Part shown: positions 48,576-57,026 of the stretch, piece by piece
Numbering within the stretch: the first letter of the stretch is position 1
Layout: each line of letters begins with the position of its first letter
Assembly (NCBI RefSeq): GCF_900109285.1
Contig: NZ_FNZQ01000004.1
Location: forward strand, 62,001-126,000
From: Jannaschia helgolandensis
GTDB taxonomy: Bacteria; Pseudomonadota; Alphaproteobacteria; Rhodobacterales; Rhodobacteraceae
DNA length: 64,000 nucleotides
Reading direction: 5' to 3'
Notes under the pieces: generated by a model
Told to the model about the DNA's origin: nothing
Databases searched by the model: none
Seen by the model: the letters and a program-made list of their open reading frames with translations, nothing else
Program-made: the position numbers and the translations under genes

Positions 48576-49232
48576 TCAGCGGTTGCGGGTGCCGCGCGAC
48601 AAGGCGCGGGACATTTCAGCGGCGATCTGACTGCGCGACCGGCGGAAACTCTGAGCGTCGGGGGTGGAGATATTCATCTGCACCGTCACAGCACCGCTCG
48701 ATCCGCCATTCGTCTGCACGCCCAACCGCCCGTCCGGACCGCGTGCCAACGGCATGATCGCCTCGGGTCCGGCCTCCCCCATCAATCCGGTGCCGCCGCG
48801 CATTGGAAACTGGGTCGCCGCACTGATCACGCCACCCTTGGCGAACGGCATCACGCGGCCCTGTGCAAAGCTCGCCCCGTTCGCAAACGGCAGAACCGCA
48901 TTCAGTCCGCCTGCCAGCAGGCCTCCAAAGGCTTGGCTGACGGGTTTGACAGCCGTGTTGTAGGTCGCGTTGATCATCGATTGCGCCAGTCCGGTCAGCG
49001 CATCAGACAGCTTCGCGCCATCGAAAATCACGCCGTCGAACGCCCGTTTCAGTGACCCGCCAAAGGTGCGTGACAAACCCTGCACCTCCCGTTGGGTATG
49101 CAACATCTGTCCCTCCAGCGTTCCCAGTTCCGCCGTAAACTGCGCAACAACCACCTCCGATCCGCCCAACCGCGCTTCAAGCGCGTCGAGCGAGGCGTCG
49201 ATACCCGCCTCGTCCAGATCCCTGTCATACAT
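48576..49232 (-). CDS. GTA g11: short tape-measure protein
   Basis: 218 residues from the ATG at 49232 (YDRDLDEAGIDASLDALEA). The N-terminal coiled coil is followed by a hydrophobic, Gly-rich centre (VSQAFGGLLAGGLNAVLPFANG) and a phage tape-measure-like C-terminal region with AGPEAIMPLARGPDGRLGV. It is short because GTA tails are short. Overlaps g10.1 by 8 nt. Confidence 0.9.
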   Translation of the reverse strand: MYDRDLDEAGIDASLDALEARLGGSEVVVAQFTAELGTLEGQMLHTQREVQGLSRTFGGSLKRAFDGVIFDGAKLSDALTGLAQSMINATYNTAVKPVSQAFGGLLAGGLNAVLPFANGASFAQGRVMPFAKGGVISAATQFPMRGGTGLMGEAGPEAIMPLARGPDGRLGVQTNGGSSGAVTVQMNISTPDAQSFRRSRSQIAAEMSRALSRGTRNR

Positions 49233-49443
49233 TCCGTGTCTCCACCTTATCGGGGAACCGGGCGGCAAGGGCATCAAGCCCCGCCCGGTCCATTGGCAAT
49301 CGCCCGTCGCCATGCCCCAGAAGGAACGCCAGTTCCGCCGGGGTCAGCGCCCAGAATTCCGCCGGTTTCAGGCCCAGACCGCGCAATCCCGCGGCCATCA
49401 ACGCGGGCCAGTCGAAGGCTTCGTCACCCGCCTTGCCGCTCAT
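49225..49443 (-). CDS. GTA g10.1: small tail-assembly chaperone
   Basis: 72 residues, containing FDWPALMAAGLRGLGLKPAEF and FWALTPAEL, the signature of the small rhodobacterial GTA protein encoded after g10. Probably the partner of g10 in tail-tube assembly. ATGA overlap with g10. Confidence 0.88.
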   Translation of the reverse strand: MSGKAGDEAFDWPALMAAGLRGLGLKPAEFWALTPAELAFLLGHGDGRLPMDRAGLDALAARFPDKVETRNV

Positions 49444-49763
49444 CGCTCCGGCAAGGCGAACGCCCGTCCCAGCAACAGCGCGGCAACCCGGGTGGCCTCG
49501 ATCGGCCCGCCCTCGATCTCAGCGGATAAAAGTCGGCTGGCGTCCTCTTGCCAACCGCCCCCCCGCAACCCTGCCAGCAACAACCGGGCGACATCGCGCG
49601 CCCGAAACCCGCCGTTCTCGAACCGACGCACCAGACCGACCAGACTATCCGCCTGCATATCGGTCTCCAGCTCGGCCAGGGCACCCAGCGTCAGTTTCAG
49701 CAGGTGACGCTCCCCATCCAAGACCAGCGCCACTTCGCCCGCATAGGGGTTTCCATCGCCCAT
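49440..49763 (-). CDS. GTA g10: tail-assembly chaperone
   Basis: 107 residues from the ATG at 49763 (GDGNPYAGEVALVLDGERH). Conserved part LTLGALAELETDM and the helical C-terminus fit the GTA-gp10 family. The start shares one base with the g9 stop (TGATG), giving termination-reinitiation coupling. Confidence 0.9.
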   Translation of the reverse strand: MGDGNPYAGEVALVLDGERHLLKLTLGALAELETDMQADSLVGLVRRFENGGFRARDVARLLLAGLRGGGWQEDASRLLSAEIEGGPIEATRVAALLLGRAFALPER

Positions 49764-50176
49764 CAAAGCGGCGTGAACGTCAGTTCCCCGGCCGAGGCGA
49801 GCGCGATTTCATAGGTCGCCTCGCCATCGTGCGTACCGCCGTATTCCAGCGACGTGATCTGAAATGCCCCCTGCACGATGCCGAAGTCGGGAATAATCAC
49901 CTGAAATGCGGGGACTTCGCCGTCGAAGAACAACTGCCGCGCACGCGCATCTGTATCCTCGTCCCGAAAGATGCCCGATCCGCTGACCTGCGCCGATTTC
50001 ACACCGCCGCCAGACAGCAACTCGCGCCAGCCCCCGGCGCTTTCCGTCGACGTCACATCGACGCTTCCCGCGTTGAACGTCAGCCGCGTTGCGCGCAGCC
50101 CGGCCAGCGTCACGAAAACGCCGGTGCCATCCTGATCGACCTTCAGCAGAAGGTCCTTACCTGCCTGAACACTCAT
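49763..50176 (-). CDS. GTA g9: major tail (tube) protein, TP901-1 family
   Basis: 137 residues: SVQAGKDLLLKVDQDGTGVFVTLAGLRATRL matches the TP901-1-type major tail protein (quoted here only by its features: GKDLLLKV and VTLAGLR). The fold is a beta sandwich with the conserved VDVTSTESAGGWRELL loop. It forms the hexameric tail tube. Confidence 0.93.
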   Translation of the reverse strand: MSVQAGKDLLLKVDQDGTGVFVTLAGLRATRLTFNAGSVDVTSTESAGGWRELLSGGGVKSAQVSGSGIFRDEDTDARARQLFFDGEVPAFQVIIPDFGIVQGAFQITSLEYGGTHDGEATYEIALASAGELTFTPL

Positions 50177-50200
50177 GTTTCACACTCCTGAAATTGCGAC

Positions 50201-50614
50201 CTAGACGGCCTGATCATCGGTCCGGGCGCGGAACCAGAGGTCGATCCTGCGGATGCCCTCGCCCTCGTCTCGCCGGGCGTCCGCCCGCAAGAACCGCATT
50301 GAAACCAGCCGCCCCCGCGTCAGCGGCAACTCGTCCCCCACCAATGCGTCCGAAACCGCTGCAGCCACCTTTTTGGCGGCGATATAACCCTCGCGCCGCG
50401 TCACCACACTGACGCGCATTCGGTGAATGGCCCCCTGTCCCGACGCGTCGGAAATGCCCACGGCCCGCTCGTGCCCCAGAGCTACGAACAGGTCCGGGGC
50501 GGCTTCGGGTGTCGAATCGAACACTGCGCCGCCCAACAATGCATCCACTGCCGGATCGGCGATCAGGCGGCCATAGACGGCGGTCTGAAGGCTTTCGCCC
50601 ATGGTGTAACTCAT
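50201..50614 (-). CDS. GTA g8: tail terminator (DUF3168)
   Basis: 137 residues with the DUF3168 start LQTAVYGRLIADPAVDALLG and DLFVALGHERA followed by GAIHRMRVSV. Acts at the head-tail junction to end tail-tube growth. ATGA overlap with g7; 24 nt before g9. Confidence 0.92.
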   Translation of the reverse strand: MSYTMGESLQTAVYGRLIADPAVDALLGGAVFDSTPEAAPDLFVALGHERAVGISDASGQGAIHRMRVSVVTRREGYIAAKKVAAAVSDALVGDELPLTRGRLVSMRFLRADARRDEGEGIRRIDLWFRARTDDQAV

Positions 50615-50952
50615 GGCGTCGTCCTTTCCCCGGGGACGTCGCTGGCCAGGATCACCAGCACATGCTTCAGGTCCTCGTGCGTCGCCTCGACTTCGTAGAC
50701 GCGGCCTCCATCGCGCAGCCGGTCACCCGCAATCGGTCGCGTCGGGTGACCGTCGGGTAATGCGTGCGTCTTGATCCGCACCTGCAAGCGCGGTGTGCGC
50801 CCGAATTCGCTGTGTTTCAGACCGCCTGACCGCATCCGGACGTCCGCCCAGATTGCACCGCGTTCTTCCCAGCCCCGGACCTGACCGCCGCCGCCATCGG
50901 GCGTGCGGACCGGCACCTCCAGCGTCAGCCGCCGGGTGTATACCTGCCCCAT
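50611..50952 (-). CDS. GTA g7: head-closure / head-tail adaptor
   Basis: 113 residues from the ATG at 50952 (GQVYTRRLTLEVPVRTPDGG). Belongs to the phage head-tail joining family (SPP1 gp16-like), with a GWEERGAIWADVR core and RDGGRVYEVEATHED. One-base TGATG overlap with g6. The frame is open further upstream inside g6, but that part is not family-like. Confidence 0.9.
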   Translation of the reverse strand: MGQVYTRRLTLEVPVRTPDGGGGQVRGWEERGAIWADVRMRSGGLKHSEFGRTPRLQVRIKTHALPDGHPTRPIAGDRLRDGGRVYEVEATHEDLKHVLVILASDVPGERTTP

Positions 50953-51503
50953 CAGCCCATGCCTCCAAGGCGCAGACCCCGGAATGGCGCCAGCAGCGCG
51001 TCGATCTGAACGCCGACCGCCATATCGCCCGCGTCCAACGTTTCCGCCATAAGCAGAACCGCCTGTTGCAGCGCATCCGGCACCGCATTCCACGTCCCGT
51101 ATCCCGCGCGTAGCGTCATCGTCAGCGGCAGCCCTTCCCCGACAGCCTCCGACAGCAGGGCAACCGGCCGATGCGGATCGCTCCGCAGCGTCACCGGCCC
51201 CAGCGCGCGGGGGCCACTGCGCATCGTCAATTCGGCCCCCAAAACCTCCGCAACCGGAGCAATCGGCAAGGGAATCTCCTGCCCGACGCCCGTAAGGCCA
51301 GCGACAACAACCTCACGCGCGATCAACACCTTGCCCAGCCGCGCCTCAATCGACGAAATCGCGGCCCTCAACCGTAATCTCAGCCGTTCCGACTGACCCG
51401 GAACGATGTCGTAGGTTTCCGCCAGCCGCATTTGCGCGGCCAGTTGCGCCACCGGCAGCGCCTCATCCGCGATCCCTTCGGACCTCTGTAATTTCATCGC
51501 CAT
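50952..51503 (-). CDS. GTA g6: head-tail connector (adaptor)
   Basis: 183 residues from the ATG at 51503, which has GGAGGTG just upstream. Conserved parts are LPVAQLAAQMRLAE near the start and a helical C-terminus (AVPDALQQAVLLMAETL) typical of gp6-type connector proteins. It is separated from the capsid gene by an unusual 215-bp gap. Confidence 0.9.
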   Translation of the reverse strand: MAMKLQRSEGIADEALPVAQLAAQMRLAETYDIVPGQSERLRLRLRAAISSIEARLGKVLIAREVVVAGLTGVGQEIPLPIAPVAEVLGAELTMRSGPRALGPVTLRSDPHRPVALLSEAVGEGLPLTMTLRAGYGTWNAVPDALQQAVLLMAETLDAGDMAVGVQIDALLAPFRGLRLGGMG

Positions 51504-51718
51504 CCGCACCTCCGCATTGCGCGTCGAGTTTCATGTCTGGTGTTTTCCGAACGTGGTGGGTGGAACCAGTACGCCGCACGTGCGGACCAGGCCGGAGGCC
51601 CACCGGCCCCACCCTCCCCTGCGAACCCTTCAGGCCCGCAAAGGACGGGAATCGCCCCTGCTTCGGGCGACAGATTTTCAGGCGGCCCCGACTGTAAGAC
51701 CGGGACCGCGCAATTGGA
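51504..51718 (-). other. Structured non-coding gap between the GTA capsid gene (g5) and g6
   Basis: 215 bp in an otherwise overlapping gene chain. On the transcribed strand it can form several hairpins, including TCGCCC/GGGCGA just after the g5 stop and a GTCCGCAC/GTGCGG-type palindrome near 51575-51592. There is no convincing gene. It may be an mRNA processing or stability element that separates abundant capsid mRNA from the rest. Confidence 0.5.
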
Positions 51719-52864
51719 TCAGACGACCGTGAACTTCAGAAGCTTGATCGCGGAAAAATCGGTCACATCGCCGCCGACCCGCTTGGTTGCATAGAACAGA
51801 ACATGCGGCTTGGCACTGAACGGGTCGCGCAGCACCCGCAGATCGGGACGTTCGGCCACGGTATATCCCGCGCCGAAATCGCCGAATGCGATGGCCGTAG
51901 TGTCCACGCCGATATCGGGCATATCCTCGGCGATCAGCACCGGGTATCCCATCAGCTGTGCGGGTTGCCCTGCGGCCAGACTATCGGTCCACAGGAACCG
52001 CCCGTCCGCGTCCTTCATCTTGCGCACCGCACCCGCCGTCTTGGAATTCATGACGAAACTCGCGTTGGCACGGTATTTCGCACCCAGCGCATAGACCAGA
52101 TCGACAATCGCATCAGACGGCTTGCTTGCTTCGAAATCGCCCGACGCGCCGGTTGCGACATATCCCAGGCTGCCCCACGTCCAGCTCTGCTCGTCGATAT
52201 TCGGATAGACCAGGAAACCGCGCGGCTTGTCTATGCCATCCCCGGTAATGAAGGCCGCAGCCTCAGAGGTGGCGAACTTGTCGGCAATACGTGTGGCCAG
52301 CCAACCCTCGACGTCGAAGGCCGCGTCATCCAGCAAGCGTTGCGATGCTTTCGGCATCGCCGACAGCTCATGCAGCGGGATCGAGATACGGTCGAACAGC
52401 GATGTATCGGTTTCCTGGGTCGATCCGTTCTCGGTGGCCCATCCGGCCCCCATTTCGGTACGATCGACCAGGACATCGAACGATGTCGCCTCGACGTTGA
52501 CCACCGTGGCGATCGACCGGATCGACGCCGAAGATGTCAGCACCGATTTGACCGTCTCGGCGGTCTGCGGATCGACCAGATATCCGCCCTCGGCCGAGAC
52601 GGCGGTATTCATCGACTTGCCCTCCAGCGCCAGCGACCGCAGGCCGTCGTCGTCGCCCGACCGCAGATAGGCATCCATTGCCTTCTGATGCGGTGCTTCC
52701 ACCATGTCGGATGTGGAAAGTTGTGGGCGTTGGCTCATGTAGGTCATGTTCAGACGTTCTTCCTGTTGCTTCATCTTCTGGGTGATATCCTGGCGGAAGC
52801 CTTTGAAATCGCTAACCAGTCCGGTCAACGCCTCTGTCACTTCCCCGACGCCGTCATGGCTCAT
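51719..52864 (-). CDS. GTA g5: major capsid protein (HK97 fold)
   Basis: 381 residues from the ATG at 52864 (SHDGVGEVTEALTGLVSDF). The N-terminal coiled-coil delta domain (about 1-90) is cleaved by the g4 protease in RcGTA. The HK97 core follows, with EGGYLVDPQTAETV, ATSFDVLVDR, ITGDGIDKPRGFL and the C-terminal YTVAERPDLRVLRDPFSAKP. Confidence 0.95.
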   Translation of the reverse strand: MSHDGVGEVTEALTGLVSDFKGFRQDITQKMKQQEERLNMTYMSQRPQLSTSDMVEAPHQKAMDAYLRSGDDDGLRSLALEGKSMNTAVSAEGGYLVDPQTAETVKSVLTSSASIRSIATVVNVEATSFDVLVDRTEMGAGWATENGSTQETDTSLFDRISIPLHELSAMPKASQRLLDDAAFDVEGWLATRIADKFATSEAAAFITGDGIDKPRGFLVYPNIDEQSWTWGSLGYVATGASGDFEASKPSDAIVDLVYALGAKYRANASFVMNSKTAGAVRKMKDADGRFLWTDSLAAGQPAQLMGYPVLIAEDMPDIGVDTTAIAFGDFGAGYTVAERPDLRVLRDPFSAKPHVLFYATKRVGGDVTDFSAIKLLKFTVV

Positions 52865-52895
52865 CCGGTGTTCCTTTCGAGGGTGGTCGGCGGCG

Positions 52896-53423
52896 TCAGT
52901 CGCGCGCCAGTTCAAGACGCGCGGACTGGATCGCCCGCGCCATTTCACGCAGAGGGTCCGCCTTGGCCCCGACCCGCGCACTGGGCAGCATCGGAAAGGT
53001 CACAAGCGACACCTCCCAAAGCTCCAGTTCCTTCAGAAGCCTGCGCCCCTGACTGTCCTTTCCGGCCCGCTTGACCGTGTATCCGATGCTAAGCCCGTCC
53101 AGAGCACCCGCCTCGATCAGTGACGCCGCCTCACGGGCCTTCTCGACGCCCGGCAACAGACGTCCCTTCACGAACAATCCGCGCGCATCCTCGCGGACCT
53201 CGTCCCAGACACCGATCACGCAGGTCGGGTCGTGCTGCCACAGCATCTTCACCCGGCGCCCCTCGGCTGAAATACGCGCCAGACTGTCACAATAGGCTCC
53301 CGCCGCGACGACATCGCGCCCGGTGTCCTCTACCCCGAACCACGAGGCATAGCCTGCGATCCGGGCATCTTCCTCCAGCCGCACGGAGGTTTCTCCCTGC
53401 GCGAACTTGCGTTCCAACATCAT
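52896..53423 (-). CDS. GTA g4: prohead protease (HK97 family)
   Basis: 175 residues. Serine protease of the HK97 prohead family: catalytic His in LWQHDPTCVIG, catalytic Ser in DGLSIGYTV, ELWEVSLVTFPML near the end. AGGAG precedes the ATG ATG start. It matures the capsid protein encoded next. Confidence 0.93.
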   Translation of the reverse strand: MMLERKFAQGETSVRLEEDARIAGYASWFGVEDTGRDVVAAGAYCDSLARISAEGRRVKMLWQHDPTCVIGVWDEVREDARGLFVKGRLLPGVEKAREAASLIEAGALDGLSIGYTVKRAGKDSQGRRLLKELELWEVSLVTFPMLPSARVGAKADPLREMARAIQSARLELARD

Positions 53424-53468
53424 GTCATTACTCCTGCTTCGGCAGACATTCGCCCGACGGCGGACGCC

Positions 53469-53888
53469 TCAGCCCTCAAAGAAATCCGTGATCGTGATCC
53501 AGAGCGGGTGGCACCTGTGCAATGCATAGGCCCGTGTGCCGCGTAGGCTGCGAAGCCCCCCGATCCGCCATGGGCCCGCTTGCTGAAACCCCTTGGGACG
53601 TGTCCTCACCGGCACAACTTCCGTCACGGACGGCTGGAATTCGACCAACCGTCGCACCGGTCCTTCGTACCAGGCCAGCCCCAGAAATTCGCACTGACGC
53701 ATTTTGCGAAACCGGACGTGGAATATCACCCCATCCGCCTCCGACGCCTGATCGAAGATATCCGCCCGTGACACGACAGGGAAAAACCGGCTCTCCAGCA
53801 ACGGTCCAACGGTGAACACCGCGGGTGTAAGCGCCATGCTCATCCCCAGCACCAACGCAGCCCGCGTTACTTTCGCTATGTTAGACAC
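53469..53888 (-). CDS. Extra gene inside the GTA cluster: exported or membrane protein of unknown function
   Basis: 139 residues, GTG start overlapping the end of g3.5 by 8 nt, stop 45 nt before g4. Residues about 9-31 form a signal-anchor-like hydrophobic stretch (ALVLGMSMALTPAVFTVG). The rest looks exported, with two cysteines (C66 in RQCEFLG, C126 in HRCHPLW) able to form a disulphide and conserved-looking aromatic motifs (LAWYEGP, GPWRIGGL, PLWITITDFFEG). It is not part of the canonical RcGTA gene list (g1-g15, g3.5, g10.1). I recall similar proteins near phage genes in roseobacters but cannot name a family. The start needs confirmation. Confidence 0.7.
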   Translation of the reverse strand: MSNIAKVTRAALVLGMSMALTPAVFTVGPLLESRFFPVVSRADIFDQASEADGVIFHVRFRKMRQCEFLGLAWYEGPVRRLVEFQPSVTEVVPVRTRPKGFQQAGPWRIGGLRSLRGTRAYALHRCHPLWITITDFFEG

Positions 53889-54180
53889 CGAGAAGGTTTC
53901 CTTTCAAAACGAAGGACATAAATCCCCCGATGATCGCCGCGAGGATCAGCCACACCAGACGCGAGATCAGCGCATCAATCCGATCAAGCCGCTTGTCGAT
54001 CTGACTGAAGTGCGTCTCCAGGCGCTTTTGCTTTTCCTCGTTCACGGCCCGATACGTCTCCAGACGTGCAGCTGCCGTCTCGACCGCCGCCAGCCGCTCC
54101 TCCGCGCGCCGAAATGCCGCCTCGGTGTCGGAAAACGGTGCGTAGAGAAACCTGGACCCGCCGGTCCGGCCCGCCGTCAT
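53881..54180 (-). CDS. GTA g3.5: head-formation protein (RCAP_rcc01685-like)
   Basis: 99 residues from the ATG at 54180, in an ATGA overlap with the portal gene. A coiled-coil region (residues 20-70: FSDTEAAFRRAEERLAAVET) is followed by one C-terminal membrane segment (RLVWLILAAIIGGFMSFVL). Position and topology match the small g3.5 gene of RcGTA. Confidence 0.85.
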   Translation of the reverse strand: MTAGRTGGSRFLYAPFSDTEAAFRRAEERLAAVETAAARLETYRAVNEEKQKRLETHFSQIDKRLDRIDALISRLVWLILAAIIGGFMSFVLKGNLLGV

Positions 54181-55328
54181 GCATCCTCTGCCGGGGGCAG
54201 CCCCAGCATCCGGCGCTTTTCGGCGTCCGTCAGGAACGTGGCCGACGCGATCCTGCTCCATTCGGCGTCGCGCTCGGCCTGCAATGCGGGAATACGGTCG
54301 CGATCTGCCGACAGGGTGAGGCTCTCGCCTGCATGTTCGCCCAGCCAGTATGCCAATCCTTCGCAGACCTTTGCCACAAGCGGCAAAACCGTCAGACGGT
54401 AGAACGCCCGGTTGGCCTCGACATAATTGGCATAGGTCGCGTCGCCGGGGATCCCCAGCATCATCGGCGGCACCCCGAAGGCCATCGCGATCTCGCGCGC
54501 CGCGGCCTCCTTGGTCTTCTGGAATTCCATGTCCGACGGGCTGAATCCCATCGGCTTCCAGTCCAGACCACCGTCCAGCAGCATCGGCCGCCCGGCATTA
54601 CGCGCGCCCTGATGCTGCGCCTCCATCTCGGACGCCAGCGTGTCGAACTGCTCCTGGGTCAAACCCTCACCGGAATTGACGATCGCCCCGGAAGGACGCG
54701 CAGCATTATCAAGCAGGCCCTTCGACCAGCGCGACGCAGAATTGTGCACGTCGATGGCATTCGCCGCCGCCTGCAACGGCGACAACCCGTAATGATCGTC
54801 CTGCGGATGAAATGCCCGCACGTGGCAGATCGGTGAGGTCTCGCCGACGCGAAACCGATGTACCCGGCCCCCGACCGTGTAATCATACGCCACCGGCCAG
54901 CCGTCCGATCCCGGCACCACCGCCATCCGATCCGACCGCAGCACATGCAATTCCAGCGGCAGACCGTCCGGCCCGACCGCCTCGACATAGGCATTGCCGG
55001 TCAACAGGAACTGCCCGAACATCGCCTCCAGAAACTCGCCCCGTCCCTGTGCGCCATTGGGCCGCGACAGCAGTCCCAGCACAGGGTGCATGTCCAGCCG
55101 CCCTTCGTGGTCCGCACAGGTCAGCGGCACCGACGCCGCCGCCTCCGCAATCAACTTCACGGCGCGAAACCCGACCGGGTTCCCGGTGAACCCCATCCGC
55201 GTCAGCGTGCCGGTATCCCGCGATGACCAGACCGCGCGCCCGGCCGATCCCATCGCGGCAAGCCGTCCCGTCGCCGAAGCCTTCACCTCGGGCGCGCCGC
55301 CCCCGTCCTTTCGCCCAAATCCGAACAT
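54177..55328 (-). CDS. GTA g3: portal protein
   Basis: 383 residues from the ATG at 55328 (FGFGRKDGGG). HK97/phage portal family: TGNPVGFRAVKLIAEAAASV, HPVLGLLSRPN, LTGNAYVEAVGPDG, and the GVPPMMLGIPGDATYANY motif. Forms the dodecameric DNA gate of the capsid. A longer frame upstream crosses the hairpin that separates it from g2 and is not used. Confidence 0.94.
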   Translation of the reverse strand: MFGFGRKDGGGAPEVKASATGRLAAMGSAGRAVWSSRDTGTLTRMGFTGNPVGFRAVKLIAEAAASVPLTCADHEGRLDMHPVLGLLSRPNGAQGRGEFLEAMFGQFLLTGNAYVEAVGPDGLPLELHVLRSDRMAVVPGSDGWPVAYDYTVGGRVHRFRVGETSPICHVRAFHPQDDHYGLSPLQAAANAIDVHNSASRWSKGLLDNAARPSGAIVNSGEGLTQEQFDTLASEMEAQHQGARNAGRPMLLDGGLDWKPMGFSPSDMEFQKTKEAAAREIAMAFGVPPMMLGIPGDATYANYVEANRAFYRLTVLPLVAKVCEGLAYWLGEHAGESLTLSADRDRIPALQAERDAEWSRIASATFLTDAEKRRMLGLPPAEDA

Positions 55329-55350
55329 CGGTCGTCCTTCCGTCTTGCCA

Positions 55351-55374
55351 AAAAGAAAGGGCCCCGCCGGGCCC
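55351..55374 (-). terminator. Terminator-like hairpin between g2 and g3
   Basis: On the transcribed strand a GGGCCC/GGGCCC 6-bp stem with a 4-nt loop is followed by TTTCTTTTT. It lies inside the GTA operon between terminase (g2) and portal (g3), so it could act as an attenuator or partial terminator instead of an end point. Confidence 0.55.
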
Positions 55375-55396
55375 CCATTCTTCCATGTTCCGTCGA

Positions 55397-56719
55397 TTAC
55401 AACTGCCGCAGTCTCGGTCCCGACCGCGTGCGGTCCGGGTCCAGCAGTGCCGCCCACAGTGCCCAGACCAGCGCGTCCACGCGGTCCGGCGATCCCTTGC
55501 CGCGATATCCGCCCACGGCCATCCGGCACATCTGATCCTCCAGCGGCCCCAGCCCCCGCAGGTGCCGCACCCGGCCCTGTTCATACAGCGCCGCCACCGG
55601 CTCGGCCCGCGCGGCCTTGCCCTTGCGCGCCATCACCTTGCGATAGCTGACGGTCGGCGCGACCTGCCGCAGCACCGCCTCGATCATCTCGCCGCCCTGA
55701 TTGCCTTCCGCGACCACCCGGTCCGCGCCCCAGTGGTCATAGGCATCCGCCACCGCCTTCGCCCATTCGCTGGGGCTGGCCGCCGAGACCGTCGCATCTT
55801 CCAGAACCCAGGCTGTCCAGTCCCGTGGCGGTCCTGACGTAACCGCGCCCACGACCACGATCCCGGTCTCGTCCGCGGTCCCGCCCGATGACACCGCCGG
55901 GTCCACGCCGATCACGATCCTGTCGAACGCCGGCACCTCATCCACACGCAACGCATCCAGTAGGGGCGTCGACCAGAACGACCCCTCGATATCCTCCAGC
56001 AACAGACCGTCCAGCTCCTGACGCCCCATCCGCGTCCCGCCATAGCGTTCCATCACTTCCGTCAGGAATCCGCGCGCCAGATTGGCCCGGTTCACTTCCG
56101 TCGCGCCATGCGTCATCACCGTCGATTTCCGCGCCAGGATGTCCTTCAGAACCGGCACGTTCTTGGGTGTCGTCGTCACCACGGCCTGCGGATTGTTTCC
56201 AAGCCGCAGACAGAACTGCAACATGTCCCACGCATCTTCCGCCGATTTCCACTTGGCCAGCTCGTCGACCCAGGCCGCGTCGAACTGCGGCCCGCGCAGC
56301 GCCTCGAAATCATGCGCCGAAAACGCCTGCGCCTCGGCTCCGTTCGGCCAGACCAACTTGCGGCTTGTGGCTTTCCACTGCGGGCGCCAATCCGGGGGCG
56401 TGCAGCGCAGAATGCCGCTCTCCCCCTCGATCATCACGTCCCGCACCTGATCGTATGTTTCCCCTACCAGCGCCACCCGGCGGGCAACCCCTGCCTGTAA
56501 CGACCGCGAACCCTCGACCTGGGCGCGCACCCATTCGGCCCCGGCGCGGGTCTTGCCCGCGCCGCGACCGCCCAGAATGACCCAGGTGCGCCAATCACCC
56601 TCGGGTGGCAGTTGATGGTCCAAAGCCCAGAAGTCGAAAAGATACGGCAGTGCCTGAAGCTCATTCGCTTCCAGTTGCTCCAGAAATCTCTCCCGCATCC
56701 AGATGGGCGCGGATGCCAT
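55397..56719 (-). CDS. GTA g2: large terminase subunit
   Basis: 440 residues from the ATG at 56719; an ATG at 56698 is nearly as good, and the frame is open to 56794. Overlaps g1 by about 40-60 nt. Walker A VILGGRGAGKTRAGAEW, Walker B-like FDAAWVDELAKW, ATPase-coupling VVTTTPKNVP, and nuclease-domain acidic residues in IVIGVDPAVSSGGTADETG. In the GTA it packages host DNA headful-wise without sequence preference. Confidence 0.94.
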   Translation of the reverse strand: MASAPIWMRERFLEQLEANELQALPYLFDFWALDHQLPPEGDWRTWVILGGRGAGKTRAGAEWVRAQVEGSRSLQAGVARRVALVGETYDQVRDVMIEGESGILRCTPPDWRPQWKATSRKLVWPNGAEAQAFSAHDFEALRGPQFDAAWVDELAKWKSAEDAWDMLQFCLRLGNNPQAVVTTTPKNVPVLKDILARKSTVMTHGATEVNRANLARGFLTEVMERYGGTRMGRQELDGLLLEDIEGSFWSTPLLDALRVDEVPAFDRIVIGVDPAVSSGGTADETGIVVVGAVTSGPPRDWTAWVLEDATVSAASPSEWAKAVADAYDHWGADRVVAEGNQGGEMIEAVLRQVAPTVSYRKVMARKGKAARAEPVAALYEQGRVRHLRGLGPLEDQMCRMAVGGYRGKGSPDRVDALVWALWAALLDPDRTRSGPRLRQL

Positions 56720-57026
56720 CGAGACGGCGCCCGATCTCAGCGCGTGCCGCGTCAAGGTCGATCCCGTCTCCTCCTCGTTGGGTGCATAGCGCATCTTCCA
56801 CCTTCCCTTCTTCCACCAGGATCATCTGAACGGCCTTGCCCAAATCCTTGTGAAGCGTTGCCAGCCCGGCAATCTCCAGCTCGGCCAAAGGCTTGTCCTT
56901 AAGCGCGTCCAGGCTTCCCTGAAGTATCTTGCGAAGGGCGAGCATGCTCAGAAATGCGCCCTCCGCCCGTGTCCGCGTGTCGATATCCGCCTCTTCGGAC
57001 GGGTGGATCATTTGTTCACTGTCCAT
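56661..57026 (-). CDS. GTA g1: small terminase subunit
   Basis: 121 residues from the ATG at 57026, preceded by CGGAG. Helical region AEGAFLSMLALRKILQGSLD and the C-terminal segment LDAARAEIGRRLDGIRAHL match rhodobacterial g1. First gene of the cluster; the frame is open further upstream without support. The long overlap with g2 is as in other GTA clusters. Confidence 0.85.
   Translation of the reverse strand: MDSEQMIHPSEEADIDTRTRAEGAFLSMLALRKILQGSLDALKDKPLAELEIAGLATLHKDLGKAVQMILVEEGKVEDALCTQRGGDGIDLDAARAEIGRRLDGIRAHLDAGEISGATGSE

Noticed and set aside
42694-57026. Interpretation as an ordinary prophage
   Set aside because: No integrase, repressor, replication or lysis genes, and the gene order g1-g15 equals the RcGTA structural cluster next to core genes.
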